64,000 nucleotides of DNA, from assembly GCA_026647215.1 (NCBI GenBank), contig JAPKHC010000005.1:1-64000 (forward strand), read 5' to 3'. The position numbers and the translations under genes are program-made. Each line of letters starts with the position of its first letter. The stretch's first letter is position 1. The notes below the pieces were generated by a model. It was not told the DNA's origin. It saw nothing but the letters and a program-made list of their open reading frames with translations, and searched no databases. Positions 8,497 through 17,316 of this stretch are shown here, piece after piece. The stretch is from F1-120-MAGs118 sp013360535 (lineage in GTDB: Bacteria > Planctomycetota > UBA1135 > GCA-002686595).

Positions 8497-8502
8497 AGAG
8501 TA
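8497..8502 (-). promoter_or_regulatory. Putative -10 box upstream of rluB
   Basis: TACTCT on the minus strand lies 11 nt before the ATG at 8485. No Shine-Dalgarno sequence is present. It would serve the whole rluB-M16-M16 unit. Confidence 0.3.
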
Positions 8503-8608
8503 GCGTTCGGCGCCGCGAACCGGCGGAAGGGGCCCCAGAGGGCCCGCGGAGCGCTATCTTGGGCCGCACTTCAAGGCGCGCCACTCCGGCGCCCGAACCA
8601 CGAATCCC

Positions 8609-9583
8609 ATGCGCATCTTCCAGAAGCTCCTCCTTGGCCTCGCCCTGTTTGGCGGGGTCGTCCTGAGCGCGCCCGCGCGCGCGCAGGCGGTGGGCAGCAA
8701 GTTGCCGCCGGTGGAACTCGAAGGCCTCTCCCAGACGGGAGCGAAGACCTACGACGATTTCCTCGGCCGCGCGGTGCTGCTCGAGTTCTTCGCCTACTGG
8801 TGAGGCCCCTGCGGCAGTCAGGTCCCCCACCTCAACGAGCTGCAGAGCTCGTGGGGCGAGAAGGGCCTGACGATCGTTGGCGTGACCAGCGAAGGTGAAG
8901 GCGAGACGGTCAAGTGGGTCCAGTCGAAGGGCGCGAAGTACGCCTACGGCTACGACAAGGGCGGGAAGCTCTCGAGCTTCTTCGGCATCAGCGGCATTCC
9001 GGCGGCGGTGTTGATCGACGCCAAGGGTGTCGTCGTGTGGCAGGGCCATCCGGGCAGCCTGCCGGAGACCGCGATCGCGAAGGCCTGCGAAGGCGCGTTG
9101 CCCAAGCCGTTGTGGGAGTGGTCGCCGGCGACGAAGGCCGTGAAGGCGGCGTTGCTCAAGCGCCAGTACAAGGTCGCGCTCGACGAGGCCACGAAGCTCG
9201 CGGAGGCCGATGGCGGCCCGCAGATCCTGGCGGCGATCCAGCAGGTCATCGGCGGTCGCGTCACCGGGCTCGAGGACGCCTACTCCAAGGGCGACTACCT
9301 CGGCGCCGAGACGGCGGGTGCCGCCCTGGTGAAGGAGCTCGCGGGCCTGCCTGAAAAGGAGAAGGTCGACGCGGTGCTCGCCAAGCTCGAGGCCAACAAG
9401 GAGGCCGGGCCGATCCTCAAGGCGCAGAAGCAGGTCGCGAAGCTGCGCGCGGCCGAGCTCTCCAAGCGCAAGGAACGCGAGGCCGCGGTCGAGGACCTGC
9501 TGAAGATCGAGAAGCAGTTCCCCGGCACGTACGTCGCGAGCGAGGCCGCGGAGCTCGCCAAGGTGATCAAGGCCCGCAAGTGA
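8609..9583 (+). CDS. Secreted thioredoxin-fold protein with in-frame TGA at the active site (probable selenoprotein)
   Basis: A continuous 324-residue reading frame interrupted only by TGA at 8801-8803 (codon 65). It begins with a signal peptide (residues 1-25) and a TlpA/redoxin-type start (VGSKLPPVELEGL). The TGA sits where the first Cys of the thioredoxin motif belongs: the sequence reads FFAYW, TGA, GPCGSQVPHLNEL, giving UGPC in place of CGPC, with resolving Cys68. Coding character, frame and conserved features (GISGIPAAVLIDAKG with cis-Pro) continue unchanged after the TGA. A C-terminal helical domain (about 165-324) is unrecognised. The likely reading is selenocysteine and a periplasmic thiol/selenol oxidoreductase. 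The alternative is a nonsense mutation or sequencing error (TGC or TGT to TGA). Confidence 0.75.
8801..8856 (+). promoter_or_regulatory. Candidate bacterial SECIS element
   Basis: Just 3' of the TGA the RNA can fold. The best candidate pairs CCCCAC (8825-8830) with GTGGGG (8851-8856), leaves a 6-nt left bulge, then pairs GAGCT (8837-8841) with AGCTC (8846-8850) around a GCAG loop. The loop begins with G and lies 38 nt after the TGA, at the edge of the usual bSECIS spacing. A nearer hairpin, CCTG (8808-8811) with CAGG (8819-8822), has a CGGCAGT loop but sits closer than usual. Neither has been scored. Confidence 0.4.
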
Positions 9584-9624
9584 CGGCGCTCCGGCGCAGG
9601 CCGGAAACGCTCGAGAAAACCGAC

Positions 9625-9659
9625 GGGGCGGCGCGACCGAGCGAAGGTCGCGCCGCCCC
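9625..9659. terminator. Bidirectional terminator hairpin
   Basis: A perfect 14-bp stem (GGGGCGGCGCGACC and its complement) encloses a 7-nt loop, GAGCGAA. It sits between two convergent genes. It lacks a T tract, so it may act as a shared weak or Rho-assisted terminator. Confidence 0.6.
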
Positions 9660-9686
9660 GTGGTGTTCGAGCCGGAGAACGCGGGA

Positions 9687-10118
9687 TCAGCGGCCCTGCT
9701 TGGCCTTCACGCGCGCGATCGACACGACGTACATGTCGACGGGCGCTTCGCTCGTGAGGCGGTTGGCGGTCTCGAAGTGCGCGAGCGCGAGCGGCAGGTC
9801 GCCCGTCATCTCGAGCGCGATGCCGAGGCCGAAGTGCGAGGCGTCGTCCTCGGCGTCGTCGATCAGCGCCTGACGGAAGCCCGTCGCGGCGAGCGCCCAG
9901 TCTTCCTTCTGCAGCGCGCGCACGCCGGCTTCGGCGTGGGAGTTCGCCGAGGCGATCACGATGTACTGCTCGAGCTGGCCCGGAGTCGCGCTCGTCACGG
10001 TCACGACAGCCTCGACGGGACCGAGCACGACGTTCTTCACCGTGTGGCAGGCGGGGGCGACGAACAGCGGGCTCGAGAGCAGGACGAAGGCGAGGGTGCG
10101 GCCGAGGTGAGACTTCAT
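9687..10118 (-). CDS. Small TPR-like putative lipoprotein
   Basis: A 143-residue exported protein. The signal peptide ends in a Cys-containing segment (LFVAPACHTVKN), compatible with lipidation. The C-terminal two thirds form at least two tetratricopeptide-like helix pairs: ALQKEDWALAATGFRQAL and DDASHFGLGIALEMTGDLPLALAHFETA. TPRs bind partner proteins; nothing points to the partner here. The ATG at 10118 is the only Met before the signal peptide. It stands alone on the minus strand, converging on the Sec-thioredoxin gene. Confidence 0.65.
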   Translation of the reverse strand: MKSHLGRTLAFVLLSSPLFVAPACHTVKNVVLGPVEAVVTVTSATPGQLEQYIVIASANSHAEAGVRALQKEDWALAATGFRQALIDDAEDDASHFGLGIALEMTGDLPLALAHFETANRLTSEAPVDMYVVSIARVKAKQGR

Positions 10119-10213
10119 GGGAGTTCCGGAGGCGGGAGGCGGTGGGTTTCGAGGCCCAAGTAGATAACGATTCGCGCTCCCCCGTGCCAGAACCGACGCG
10201 CGGGGCGCCGGGG

Positions 10214-11518
10214 TCACAGGCGGCCGGAGCGCTTGATCTCGAGGTACTGCTCGGCCAGCGCGACCTGCAGGTCGGCCGGGGCGACGTCGAGCGGGATCAC
10301 GCCCCGCCCGCGGTGGCGTTCGAGCGCGCGGCGGCGGGCCTGGACGTAGTCGAGCGCACTGGCGCGGGCGAGGGCCGCCTCGAAGCTGTCGACATCACGC
10401 TCGAGCAGGGCCTCGACGCGCATCTCGCGCAGGCTGGCGAGCACGACGAGGTGCCGGCGGCGCAGCAGCTCGAGCGCGGGCCCGAGCTCGTCCTCGTCCT
10501 CGTCGCGCTGGTTGGTGATGACGATCACGAGCGCGCGACGGCGCTGGAAGGCCTTGAGGCGCGCGGCGGCCTCGAGGTAGTCGGGCGGCTCGAGCGTCGT
10601 CTCGAGGTCGTACACCGCGTTGAGCAGCGCGGTCATGCTCTGGCGGCCCTTGACCGCGGGCAGGCGCCGGTCGACGCCACCGAAGGTCGCGAGCGAGACC
10701 GAATCGCCCTGGCGCAGCGCGACGTAGGCCACGAGCAGCAGCGCGTTGAGGCAGTGGTCGAAGTGCGACAGGTCGCCGTCGACGGCGCGCATGCGGCGGC
10801 TGCAGTCGACGAGGAACAGCACCTGCTGGTCGCGCTCTTCCTGATACTCGCGCGAGATCGTGCGCTGGCGGCGCGAGGTCGCCTTCCAGTCGATCTGGCG
10901 CAGCACGTCGCCAGCCTGATAGTCGCGCATCTGGCGGAACTCGAGGCCTTCGCCGCGGCGCTGGCGGCGGCGGATGCCCATCAGCTGGATGCGGCTCTCG
11001 AGCGCGTGCAGCGTGAACCCGGCGACGGAGGTGAAGTTGGGGTAGATGCGCACGCTCGTGTCGCAGGTCGCGTGCTCGCGCACGTCCCACAGGCCCAGCC
11101 GCGAGCGCCGCAGCAGCTCGCACGGGCGGAAGCGGCCCTCGCCGCGGCGCAGGCCACGCAGGCGATATTCGAACTCGACGCCCTTGCCCGCCGGTGCGTG
11201 CACTTCGCGCGGCAGCCCCTCGAACTCCGTGCGCTCGGGGTAGCCGTCGAACACGAGCACGTCCTCGCCGCGGCCTCCCTCGTTGAAGACGCGCACTCGC
11301 ACGGCCGTCCACGCACCGAGCGCGAGCGAGTGCGCGTGGAGCCGCTCGACCCGCAACGGCGCGCGCCGCAGCGCGAGCAGCGCGTCGAGGAAGAGCACGA
11401 GCCCCGCGATGGCGCCGCCCCAAGTCCACGCGGGGACGAGCACCGGCCAGAAGGCCGCCGCCAGTCCCAGCGTGGCCCACAGGCCCGCCAGCGCGAGGGT
11501 CGAGCCACGCGGCTTCAT
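10214..11518 (-). CDS. DUF58 domain protein (vWA-like), MoxR partner
   Basis: A 434-residue protein with two N-terminal membrane helices (residues about 8-50), then the DUF58 core. The family signature is the stretch reading FRQMRDYQAGDVLRQIDWKA, followed by RQRTISREYQEERDQQVLFLVD with a von Willebrand A-type DxS (VDCSRR). DUF58 proteins occur beside MoxR AAA ATPases and are thought to be targets or adaptors in assembling enzyme or surface complexes. The start ATG overlaps the moxR stop by ATGA. It is the last gene of the eight-gene operon starting at recN. Confidence 0.9.
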   Translation of the reverse strand: MKPRGSTLALAGLWATLGLAAAFWPVLVPAWTWGGAIAGLVLFLDALLALRRAPLRVERLHAHSLALGAWTAVRVRVFNEGGRGEDVLVFDGYPERTEFEGLPREVHAPAGKGVEFEYRLRGLRRGEGRFRPCELLRRSRLGLWDVREHATCDTSVRIYPNFTSVAGFTLHALESRIQLMGIRRRQRRGEGLEFRQMRDYQAGDVLRQIDWKATSRRQRTISREYQEERDQQVLFLVDCSRRMRAVDGDLSHFDHCLNALLLVAYVALRQGDSVSLATFGGVDRRLPAVKGRQSMTALLNAVYDLETTLEPPDYLEAAARLKAFQRRRALVIVITNQRDEDEDELGPALELLRRRHLVVLASLREMRVEALLERDVDSFEAALARASALDYVQARRRALERHRGRGVIPLDVAPADLQVALAEQYLEIKRSGRL

Positions 11519-12507
11519 TCGCGCGGGGCTTCCACCTTGGAGAGGATCGAGCGCAGCACGTCGTCGGTCGACACGCCCTCGAGCTCGAGCTCGGGCGCGA
11601 GCGTCAGGCGGTGGCGCAGCACGGGCAACGCGACGGCCTTGATGTCGTCGGGCGTGACGAAGCCGCGGCCTTCGAGCAGAGCCTTCGCGCGCGCGACGCG
11701 GATCAGCGCGATGCCGCCGCGCGGTCCGGCCCCCATCGCGACGCCGCGCCACGCGCGCGTCTCGCGCACGACTCGCACGGCGTACTCGCGCACGCGCTCG
11801 AGCACGACGAGGCGCGCGACCGTGCGCTGCAGCTCGAGCACCTCCGCGACCGAGCAGACGCGCTCGACCGCACCGACATCGAGCTGGTCCCCCACGCGCC
11901 CGCTGGTCACGAGGCCGACGATGCGCGCCTCCTCCTCGAGGCTCGGATAGTCGACGAGCACCTTGAGCAGGAAGCGGTCGAGCTGCGCCTCGGGCAGCGG
12001 GTACGTGCCCTCCTGTTCGATCGGGTTCTGCGTCGCGAGCGTCATGAACGGTGGGTCGAGCCGCGAGGCCTCGCCCTCGATCGTGATCTGCCCTTCCTGC
12101 ATCACCTCGAGCAGCGCCGACTGCGTCTTCGCGGACGCACGGTTGATCTCGTCGGCGAGCAGCAGGTTCGTGAACGCCGGGCCCTTGCGCAGCCGGAACG
12201 TGCTCGAGGCGCCGTCGTACATCACGTGCCCCGTGACGTCGCTCGGCATCAGGTCGGGCGTGAACTGCACGCGCGCGAACTTGCCGCCGAACGTGCGCGC
12301 GAGCGCGAGCACGAGCAGCGTCTTGCCCAGGCCCGGCACGCCCTCGACCAGCACGTGCCCGCCGGCGAGGAACGCCAGCAGCACCTGCTCGATCTCGTCC
12401 GCCTGCCCGATCACGACCTTGCCGACCTCCGCCCGCATGCGCGCGACCCGTTCGCTCGCCTGCGCGAGCTCCGCTTCGGTGACTGTCGCTTCCTGCATCT
12501 CGTTCAT
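11515..12507 (-). CDS. MoxR-family AAA+ ATPase
   Basis: A 330-residue cytoplasmic AAA+ ATPase of the MoxR group (AAA_3 plus lid). Walker A is GVPGLGKT (about 56-63), Walker B is LLLADEIN (about 115-122) and sensor 1 is in TLATQNPIEQEGTYPLPEAQ, a MoxR signature. MoxR proteins work as chaperones that load cofactors or mature complexes, usually with vWA-type partners; the DUF58 protein encoded next is the expected partner. The ATG at 12507 overlaps the DUF4350 stop by ATGA. Confidence 0.93.
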   Translation of the reverse strand: MNEMQEATVTEAELAQASERVARMRAEVGKVVIGQADEIEQVLLAFLAGGHVLVEGVPGLGKTLLVLALARTFGGKFARVQFTPDLMPSDVTGHVMYDGASSTFRLRKGPAFTNLLLADEINRASAKTQSALLEVMQEGQITIEGEASRLDPPFMTLATQNPIEQEGTYPLPEAQLDRFLLKVLVDYPSLEEEARIVGLVTSGRVGDQLDVGAVERVCSVAEVLELQRTVARLVVLERVREYAVRVVRETRAWRGVAMGAGPRGGIALIRVARAKALLEGRGFVTPDDIKAVALPVLRHRLTLAPELELEGVSTDDVLRSILSKVEAPRE

Positions 12508-13658
12508 AGGGATCTCCTGAGCGTCTCCAGATCGCGCACGACGGTCTCGAACTCGGCCGTGTCGCGGGTTTCTTCGGTGGCGAGCGCGTGCTCGACGCGC
12601 GCGGGCTCGAGTCCGGACGCCTGCGCGAGCTGCGCCGCCAGTTCCGTGCGTTCGAGCGGAGCGAGGTCGGGCCGCACGAGCGCGAGCTTGCGCCGCAGCT
12701 CCTCGTGCGGAGCGGCGAGCAGGCTGCGCGACGCGCCGACGCGCCACAGGAACTCTCCCGCGGCCTCGACGTGCTCGGAAAAATCGCGGCGATCGCGCTC
12801 GAGCTCGGGTTCGCGCGGGCCGAGCGCGAGCGCGCGCCGCCACAGCGCGATCGCCACCAGCGCCGCCAGCCCGAGCACCGCCGTCCAGCCGTGCTCCCAC
12901 AGCAGCGTGAGCAGGCCCGGCGGATCCTCCGAGAACACGAGCAACGTCCGGCGCGAGCCGTTGGCCAGCACGAGGTCCTCGAGCACGCGCGCATGCTCGT
13001 GGTCGCCAAGCTGGCGGTTGGACATCCACGTGTCGCCCGCGAACACCGTCACGCGGCCTTCGCCGTAGCCGAAGTCGATCGCGCGCGCCTCCATCGCGTC
13101 GCCCGCGAGCGCGTCCGCGTGCCCGTACGGGTCGCGCAGGTCGATCGCGCCTTCGACATCGAGCTCGCGCGGCCCGCGCCCGAGGTCGAGCGTCTGGAGC
13201 CCCAGTCGCCCGTCGCGCTTGCCGATCGTGATGTCGAGCGCCTCGAGCAGCGGCAGGTCCGCGCGCTCCTGCTCGATGTCGTCGTCGAGCTGCGCCGCGA
13301 ACTCCTCGTCGGCCGGCAGCAGCAGCACGAGGTGCCCTCCTGCGTCGACCCAGTCGACCAGCCGCTCGATGTCGAGCGGCGAAAGGAAACGCGAGGACTG
13401 GCGCAGCACGACCAGCGAGTCGGTCTCGGGCAGCGCTCCGAGCAGCGGGCGGCTCTCCACCTCGTGGCCGAGCCTGTCGAGCGTGCGCTCCGCGGCGAGC
13501 AGCGGATTGCGCCGCGCTTCCCCGCGGAAACCGCGGTCGATCTCGACCTCGTGCCATTCGAGCTTGGAGTACAGCAGCGCGAGCAACGCGATCACGGCGA
13601 CGACGAGCCCTGCGACCAGCCAGCGCTTCTGCGCGCGAGTGAGCCCCTGGGAACTCAC
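12504..13658 (-). CDS. DUF4350 domain membrane protein
   Basis: A 384-residue protein with one N-terminal transmembrane helix (WLVAGLVVAVIALLALLYS, about residues 12-30), a periplasmic DUF4350-like domain containing SLVVLRQSSRFLSPLDIERLVDWVDAGGHLVLL, and a second helix near residue 265 (TAVLGLAALVAIALW). The fold resembles a glutamine-amidotransferase-like domain without catalytic residues. It recurs in MoxR/DUF58/DUF4129 clusters, where a role in an envelope complex is inferred. The GTG start at 13658 overlaps the upstream stop by GTGA. An in-frame upstream start would extend deep into the previous gene and is not needed. Confidence 0.8.
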   Translation of the reverse strand: MSSQGLTRAQKRWLVAGLVVAVIALLALLYSKLEWHEVEIDRGFRGEARRNPLLAAERTLDRLGHEVESRPLLGALPETDSLVVLRQSSRFLSPLDIERLVDWVDAGGHLVLLLPADEEFAAQLDDDIEQERADLPLLEALDITIGKRDGRLGLQTLDLGRGPRELDVEGAIDLRDPYGHADALAGDAMEARAIDFGYGEGRVTVFAGDTWMSNRQLGDHEHARVLEDLVLANGSRRTLLVFSEDPPGLLTLLWEHGWTAVLGLAALVAIALWRRALALGPREPELERDRRDFSEHVEAAGEFLWRVGASRSLLAAPHEELRRKLALVRPDLAPLERTELAAQLAQASGLEPARVEHALATEETRDTAEFETVVRDLETLRRSL

Positions 13659-15130
13659 GCCCCACGCTCCTCGAACACGCCGTTCCAGCGCTCGCACAGC
13701 TCGAGCGCCACTTCATCGGCCGGTCGCGTGCGCGAGTAGGCGCACACCAGCCACGCGCGCGTGATGCGCTCGAAGAACTCCGCCGTCGCGCCCACGCCCT
13801 TGCGGCGCACGCGCTCGACGCAGTCGCGTTCGGTGTCGCCCGGCTCGATCTCGAGCCCCTGCCGGCCGATCAGGCGCGAGAGCGCCGCGCGGTACAGGAG
13901 TCCCATCGCCTCCGACGCTTGCCCCGCGAGCCACAGCTCGCGCGCGCGCCCCCCGATGTCGTCGGGCAGCGACTGCGGACGAACGTCGAGGCCGAACACG
14001 TGCGTCACCGGTTCCGCCGCGGGCGCGAGCTTGTCGCGGCGCCACTGGATCCACCCGAACGTGCGCGCGACGAGCAGCACGAGCACGGCCAGCAGGACGA
14101 TCAACAGGCCGATCCCCAGCGCCTGCAGGATCGTGCCCATCCAGCCGAGGCTGGGCAGCCGCGGCGGTCCCTTGCTCGATCCCCAAAGGAGGCGGCGCTC
14201 GACCTCCTTGGTCTCGAATTCTTCGGTGTCGAGCACCTCGCGCGCGACCTCGACCGGATCCTGCGGTGCCTCGACCTGCGTCGTTTCGCCCGCGCTCTCC
14301 TGCGCCTGCGCTTGCGCCATCCCCGCGCCGGCGCCGAGCGCGAGCAGCACGAGGAGCAGCGGCGCCACACGCTGCAGCAGCTTCGCCGCGCGGCGCGCGA
14401 GGTTGCGGAACACGAGCTCGATGTCCCAGCCCTCCAGCAGCGTGCGCCGGTCGATGTACAACGCGAAGCCGCACAACGCGTTGAGGATCCCGAACAGCGA
14501 GTAGCTCGCGAGCCACAGGCCGCGCAGCACGGCGTCGCACCAGCCGAGCGAAGCGAGCAGTCCCGGAGCTCCGTGGTCGAGGTCGAACTCCGGCAGGAGC
14601 TCCACGGGCGTGAAGAAATAGGCCGCCAGCGCGAGCTGCGCCCACAGCGCGAGCTCGAGCGCGAGGCACGTCGCGGCCGCCAGCCACGCCGGGCCACGCG
14701 CCTGCGCGGCGATGTCAGCCTCGCGACGACCGCGCCGCGAGCCGCGCTCACGCTCGAGCAGCGCCACCGGCTGGATCGCCGCACGCCACGGCACGAAACG
14801 GTGCACGAACAGCGCGAGCGGCGCCTGCCGCACGAGAATTCCCGGCAACTCGGTCAGCACGTCCTGCAGGCGCGGCACCGAGCCGAACATCGCGCGCGAG
14901 ACGACGTACAGCGGCACGAGCTCGAACAACGGGCGCAGGAACCACAGGAGCACCAGCGCGAGCGGCAGGCTGTCGACGAAGCCGAGCACGAACGCGCCCA
15001 CGGGCACGACAAGGAACAGCCACGCCGCGGCGAGCGGCCCGGCCCAGGCCTGCAGCATCGCCAGCGCGAGATCGGTCGACTCGTGCGCCCCGCGCGGGCG
15101 CAGCACGACCGCGATGCGATCAAGCTGCAC
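13655..15130 (-). CDS. DUF4129 domain multi-pass membrane protein
   Basis: A 491-residue membrane protein. The N-terminal ~270 residues contain several hydrophobic helices (for example AAAWLFLVVPVGAFVLGFV). An Ala/Gln-rich segment and a further helix (about residues 325-345) follow, then a cytoplasmic DUF4129 domain with ARELWLAGQASEAMGLLYRAALSRL and the end stretch TRAWLVCAYSRTRPADEV. DUF4129 typically sits at the C terminus of proteins in MoxR clusters; biochemical function is unknown. GTG start at 15130; the frame overlaps the upstream SpoIIM-like gene by 11 nt. Confidence 0.8.
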   Translation of the reverse strand: MQLDRIAVVLRPRGAHESTDLALAMLQAWAGPLAAAWLFLVVPVGAFVLGFVDSLPLALVLLWFLRPLFELVPLYVVSRAMFGSVPRLQDVLTELPGILVRQAPLALFVHRFVPWRAAIQPVALLERERGSRRGRREADIAAQARGPAWLAAATCLALELALWAQLALAAYFFTPVELLPEFDLDHGAPGLLASLGWCDAVLRGLWLASYSLFGILNALCGFALYIDRRTLLEGWDIELVFRNLARRAAKLLQRVAPLLLVLLALGAGAGMAQAQAQESAGETTQVEAPQDPVEVAREVLDTEEFETKEVERRLLWGSSKGPPRLPSLGWMGTILQALGIGLLIVLLAVLVLLVARTFGWIQWRRDKLAPAAEPVTHVFGLDVRPQSLPDDIGGRARELWLAGQASEAMGLLYRAALSRLIGRQGLEIEPGDTERDCVERVRRKGVGATAEFFERITRAWLVCAYSRTRPADEVALELCERWNGVFEERGA

Positions 15131-16085
15131 GGCGCCTCCCCGCGAACACGAGCCACCCGCAGCACAGCACCCACACCACCGCGCCCACGGCGTACTTGAC
15201 CTCGGCGGGCACGGGCTGCGCCGACCAGAAGCCCTCGATGAACGCCGCCAGCGTCGTCATCGCCGCCGCACCGACGAGCAACCGCAGGCAGCGCGGCGCC
15301 TCCTCGACCAGCGCGCGCGTGCGCGAGCGCCGCCCGGGAGCGATCACCTGCGAGCCCAGGCGCATGCCCGCGACGGCCGCGATCACCATCGCGATCAGCT
15401 CGAACGAACTGTGGCCGACGACGAACGGCAGGAGCGTCTTGTCGTATCCGATCTGCAGGAAGTGGCCGAGGATCGCGCCGAAGTGGACGCCGTTGTAGAT
15501 GAGCGAGAGGATCGAGCCGATGCCGCACACCAGTCCGCTGGCGAAGATCTGGAAGTCGATGCCGACGTTGTTGCGGATGTAGAACGCGAACATCGTCACG
15601 TTCGAGCCCGCGTCGCGCGTGATGCCGTCGCGCTGGGTGGGGTCGTACATCTCCTCGTACATCTGCAGCTGATCGGGGCTCATCAGCGTGTAGAGCAGGT
15701 CCGGACGCTCGTGCGCGAGCACCGCCGTCGCGACCAGCGGCGCCACGAACAGCAGCGCGCAGATCCAGAACAGCCGCGCGTCCTCGCGCACCAGGCGCGG
15801 GAAGTCGCGGCCGAAGAAGTTCGCGACCTCGCGCAGGTAGCGCGTCGGACGGCGGTAGAGCTGCTCGCGCCCGCGCAACGCGAGCTGGTTCAGGCGCTGC
15901 ACGAGCTCGCGCCCGTACATGCGGTGCCGCGCGAGCGCGAGATCCTGACAGACCAGCCGGTAAAGCCGCGGCAGCTCCTCGAGCTCCTTGTCGGTGCCCT
16001 TCTTCTGGCCATCGAGCCGCAACAGCAGCGACTCGAGCTTGCCCCAGCGCCCCTTGCGCGCGGCGACGAACGGCTCGCGCTTCAC
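15120..16085 (-). CDS. SpoIIM/YmfH-type (stage II sporulation protein M family) membrane protein
   Basis: A 321-residue integral membrane protein. A soluble N-terminal part with LPRLYRLVCQDLALARHRMYG, typical of this family, is followed by about five hydrophobic helices. Conserved family features are the NNVGIDFQIFASGLVCGIGSI-type segment and VVGHSSFELIAM. SpoIIM acts in peptidoglycan remodelling in sporulating Firmicutes, but homologues without sporulation occur widely next to RDD and MoxR genes. A sporulation role is not implied here. GTG start at 16085 overlaps the RDD gene stop by GTGA. Confidence 0.85.
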   Translation of the reverse strand: MKREPFVAARKGRWGKLESLLLRLDGQKKGTDKELEELPRLYRLVCQDLALARHRMYGRELVQRLNQLALRGREQLYRRPTRYLREVANFFGRDFPRLVREDARLFWICALLFVAPLVATAVLAHERPDLLYTLMSPDQLQMYEEMYDPTQRDGITRDAGSNVTMFAFYIRNNVGIDFQIFASGLVCGIGSILSLIYNGVHFGAILGHFLQIGYDKTLLPFVVGHSSFELIAMVIAAVAGMRLGSQVIAPGRRSRTRALVEEAPRCLRLLVGAAAMTTLAAFIEGFWSAQPVPAEVKYAVGAVVWVLCCGWLVFAGRRRAA

Positions 16086-16768
16086 TGCGCACCCTCCAGC
16101 CAGCGCGCCATGCCGACGACGCGCTTCACGCCCTCCTCGCCCTTCGACTCGGTCAGGGGCTCGAGATGGTCGGCGAGCTCCTTCGCCCGCGCCGCGGTCC
16201 AGCCTTCACAGCGCGACGCGTACTCGACGATCGCCGCCTGCTCCCCCGCCGACAGCGCGAGGCCGGGCGCGCGCGACTGCGCCTTGGCGAGCTCCGGCAA
16301 GCGCTCACGCTTGGGCGCGTGCACCACGACCGTGCCCGCGACCCGGTCCCCCAGACGCTGGAAATCGCGCGAAAGCACGCAGGAAACCAGCCCCGTCGCA
16401 TACCCGACCGGCAGCATGTCGACCGTGCGCAGGAAGTTGCGGAGCAGCGACTCGGGCCAGCCCACCGGAGTCCCGTCGGTGCGCACGACCGCCAGTCCGA
16501 GCGCCCGCTTGCCCGGTGTCGCGCCGCGCCAGTACACCTCGAACAGGACGGGATAGAACCACTCGGCGGTGAACATCAGGAGCAGCAGGAACGCCAGGCC
16601 CACGTCACCGAGGAGGAGCAGGAACGACAGGCCCGAGACGATCGAGGCACGCGCGAGCAAGTCGAGCAGGAACGCGTAGGAGCGCACGAGCGGGCCCGCG
16701 ACCTTGAGGCCGAGCTCGACGCCCTCCGGCGCCTCGACGACACGCAACGTGTCCAGTCGCGCGCTCAT
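16082..16768 (-). CDS. RDD-family membrane protein, first of two
   Basis: A 228-residue protein with an RDD domain: SYAFLLDLLARASIV (the Arg/Asp motif in degenerate form), two long hydrophobic helices, and YWRGATPGKRALGLAVV, the conserved GxTxGKR stretch. A soluble C-terminal tail of about 80 residues is unique to this paralogue. RDD proteins are small membrane proteins of unclear function, often near envelope genes. The ATG at 16768 overlaps the stop of the second RDD gene by ATGA. Confidence 0.85.
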   Translation of the reverse strand: MSARLDTLRVVEAPEGVELGLKVAGPLVRSYAFLLDLLARASIVSGLSFLLLLGDVGLAFLLLLMFTAEWFYPVLFEVYWRGATPGKRALGLAVVRTDGTPVGWPESLLRNFLRTVDMLPVGYATGLVSCVLSRDFQRLGDRVAGTVVVHAPKRERLPELAKAQSRAPGLALSAGEQAAIVEYASRCEGWTAARAKELADHLEPLTESKGEEGVKRVVGMARWLEGAQ

Positions 16769-17316
16769 CGCGAGATCACGATCGTTCCCGCCATCAGGTC
16801 GTGCAGGCAGCGGCGCTTCTCGCCGAAGATGAACAGCGCATCGATCAGGCTGAACAGCCAGCACATCATTCCCGCCAGACCCGGCAGCAGCGTACGCAGG
16901 AGCAGGATCTGCAGCGCCCCGACGCGCTCTCCGTCCTCGGTGACGATGCGGATGCGCATCACGCGCTTGCCGAGCGTCGCGCCCTCGCGCACGAGCAGGT
17001 AGAGCTGCACGCCGAAGATCGCGAGCCCCATCAGGGCGGCGAGCCCGATCCCGAGCCACCCGGCCGCGTCCGGCAGCTCGTCGTAGAGCGGATCGAAGAA
17101 CACCCGGAAGCCGTTGCCGAGGGCCATCGGCAGGAAACACGGCAGGTACACCAGGTTGTCGAGCAGCGCGGCGCCGAAGCGTTCGGCGCGCGACGCGAGC
17201 TTGAGCCGCTTGACCTTGCGCCCCTCGAGGACGACGCGCGCCTTGGGCGCCGCGTACGGATTGAGCTCTCCCTCCGGCGTCTCGCCGTCCTGCCCGTTGC
17301 GAGCGAGCTCGGTCAA
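16765..17316 (-). CDS. RDD-family membrane protein, second of two
   Basis: A 183-residue RDD protein. The core reads ASRAERFGAALLDNLVYLPCF (Arg and Asp of the RDD motif), then a helix, then LVREGATLGKRVMRIRIV and a final helix pair. The N-terminal 40 residues are polar. The start codon is TTG at 17316, overlapping the recN stop as TTGA; no better start exists because the frame is limited by recN. Tandem RDD genes suggest a hetero-oligomer. Confidence 0.85.
   Translation of the reverse strand: MTELARNGQDGETPEGELNPYAAPKARVVLEGRKVKRLKLASRAERFGAALLDNLVYLPCFLPMALGNGFRVFFDPLYDELPDAAGWLGIGLAALMGLAIFGVQLYLLVREGATLGKRVMRIRIVTEDGERVGALQILLLRTLLPGLAGMMCWLFSLIDALFIFGEKRRCLHDLMAGTIVISR

Noticed and set aside
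8609..8803. Treating the 64-residue frame as a complete small protein
   Set aside because: It would end in the middle of a thioredoxin motif while the next part of the fold continues in frame after the TGA.
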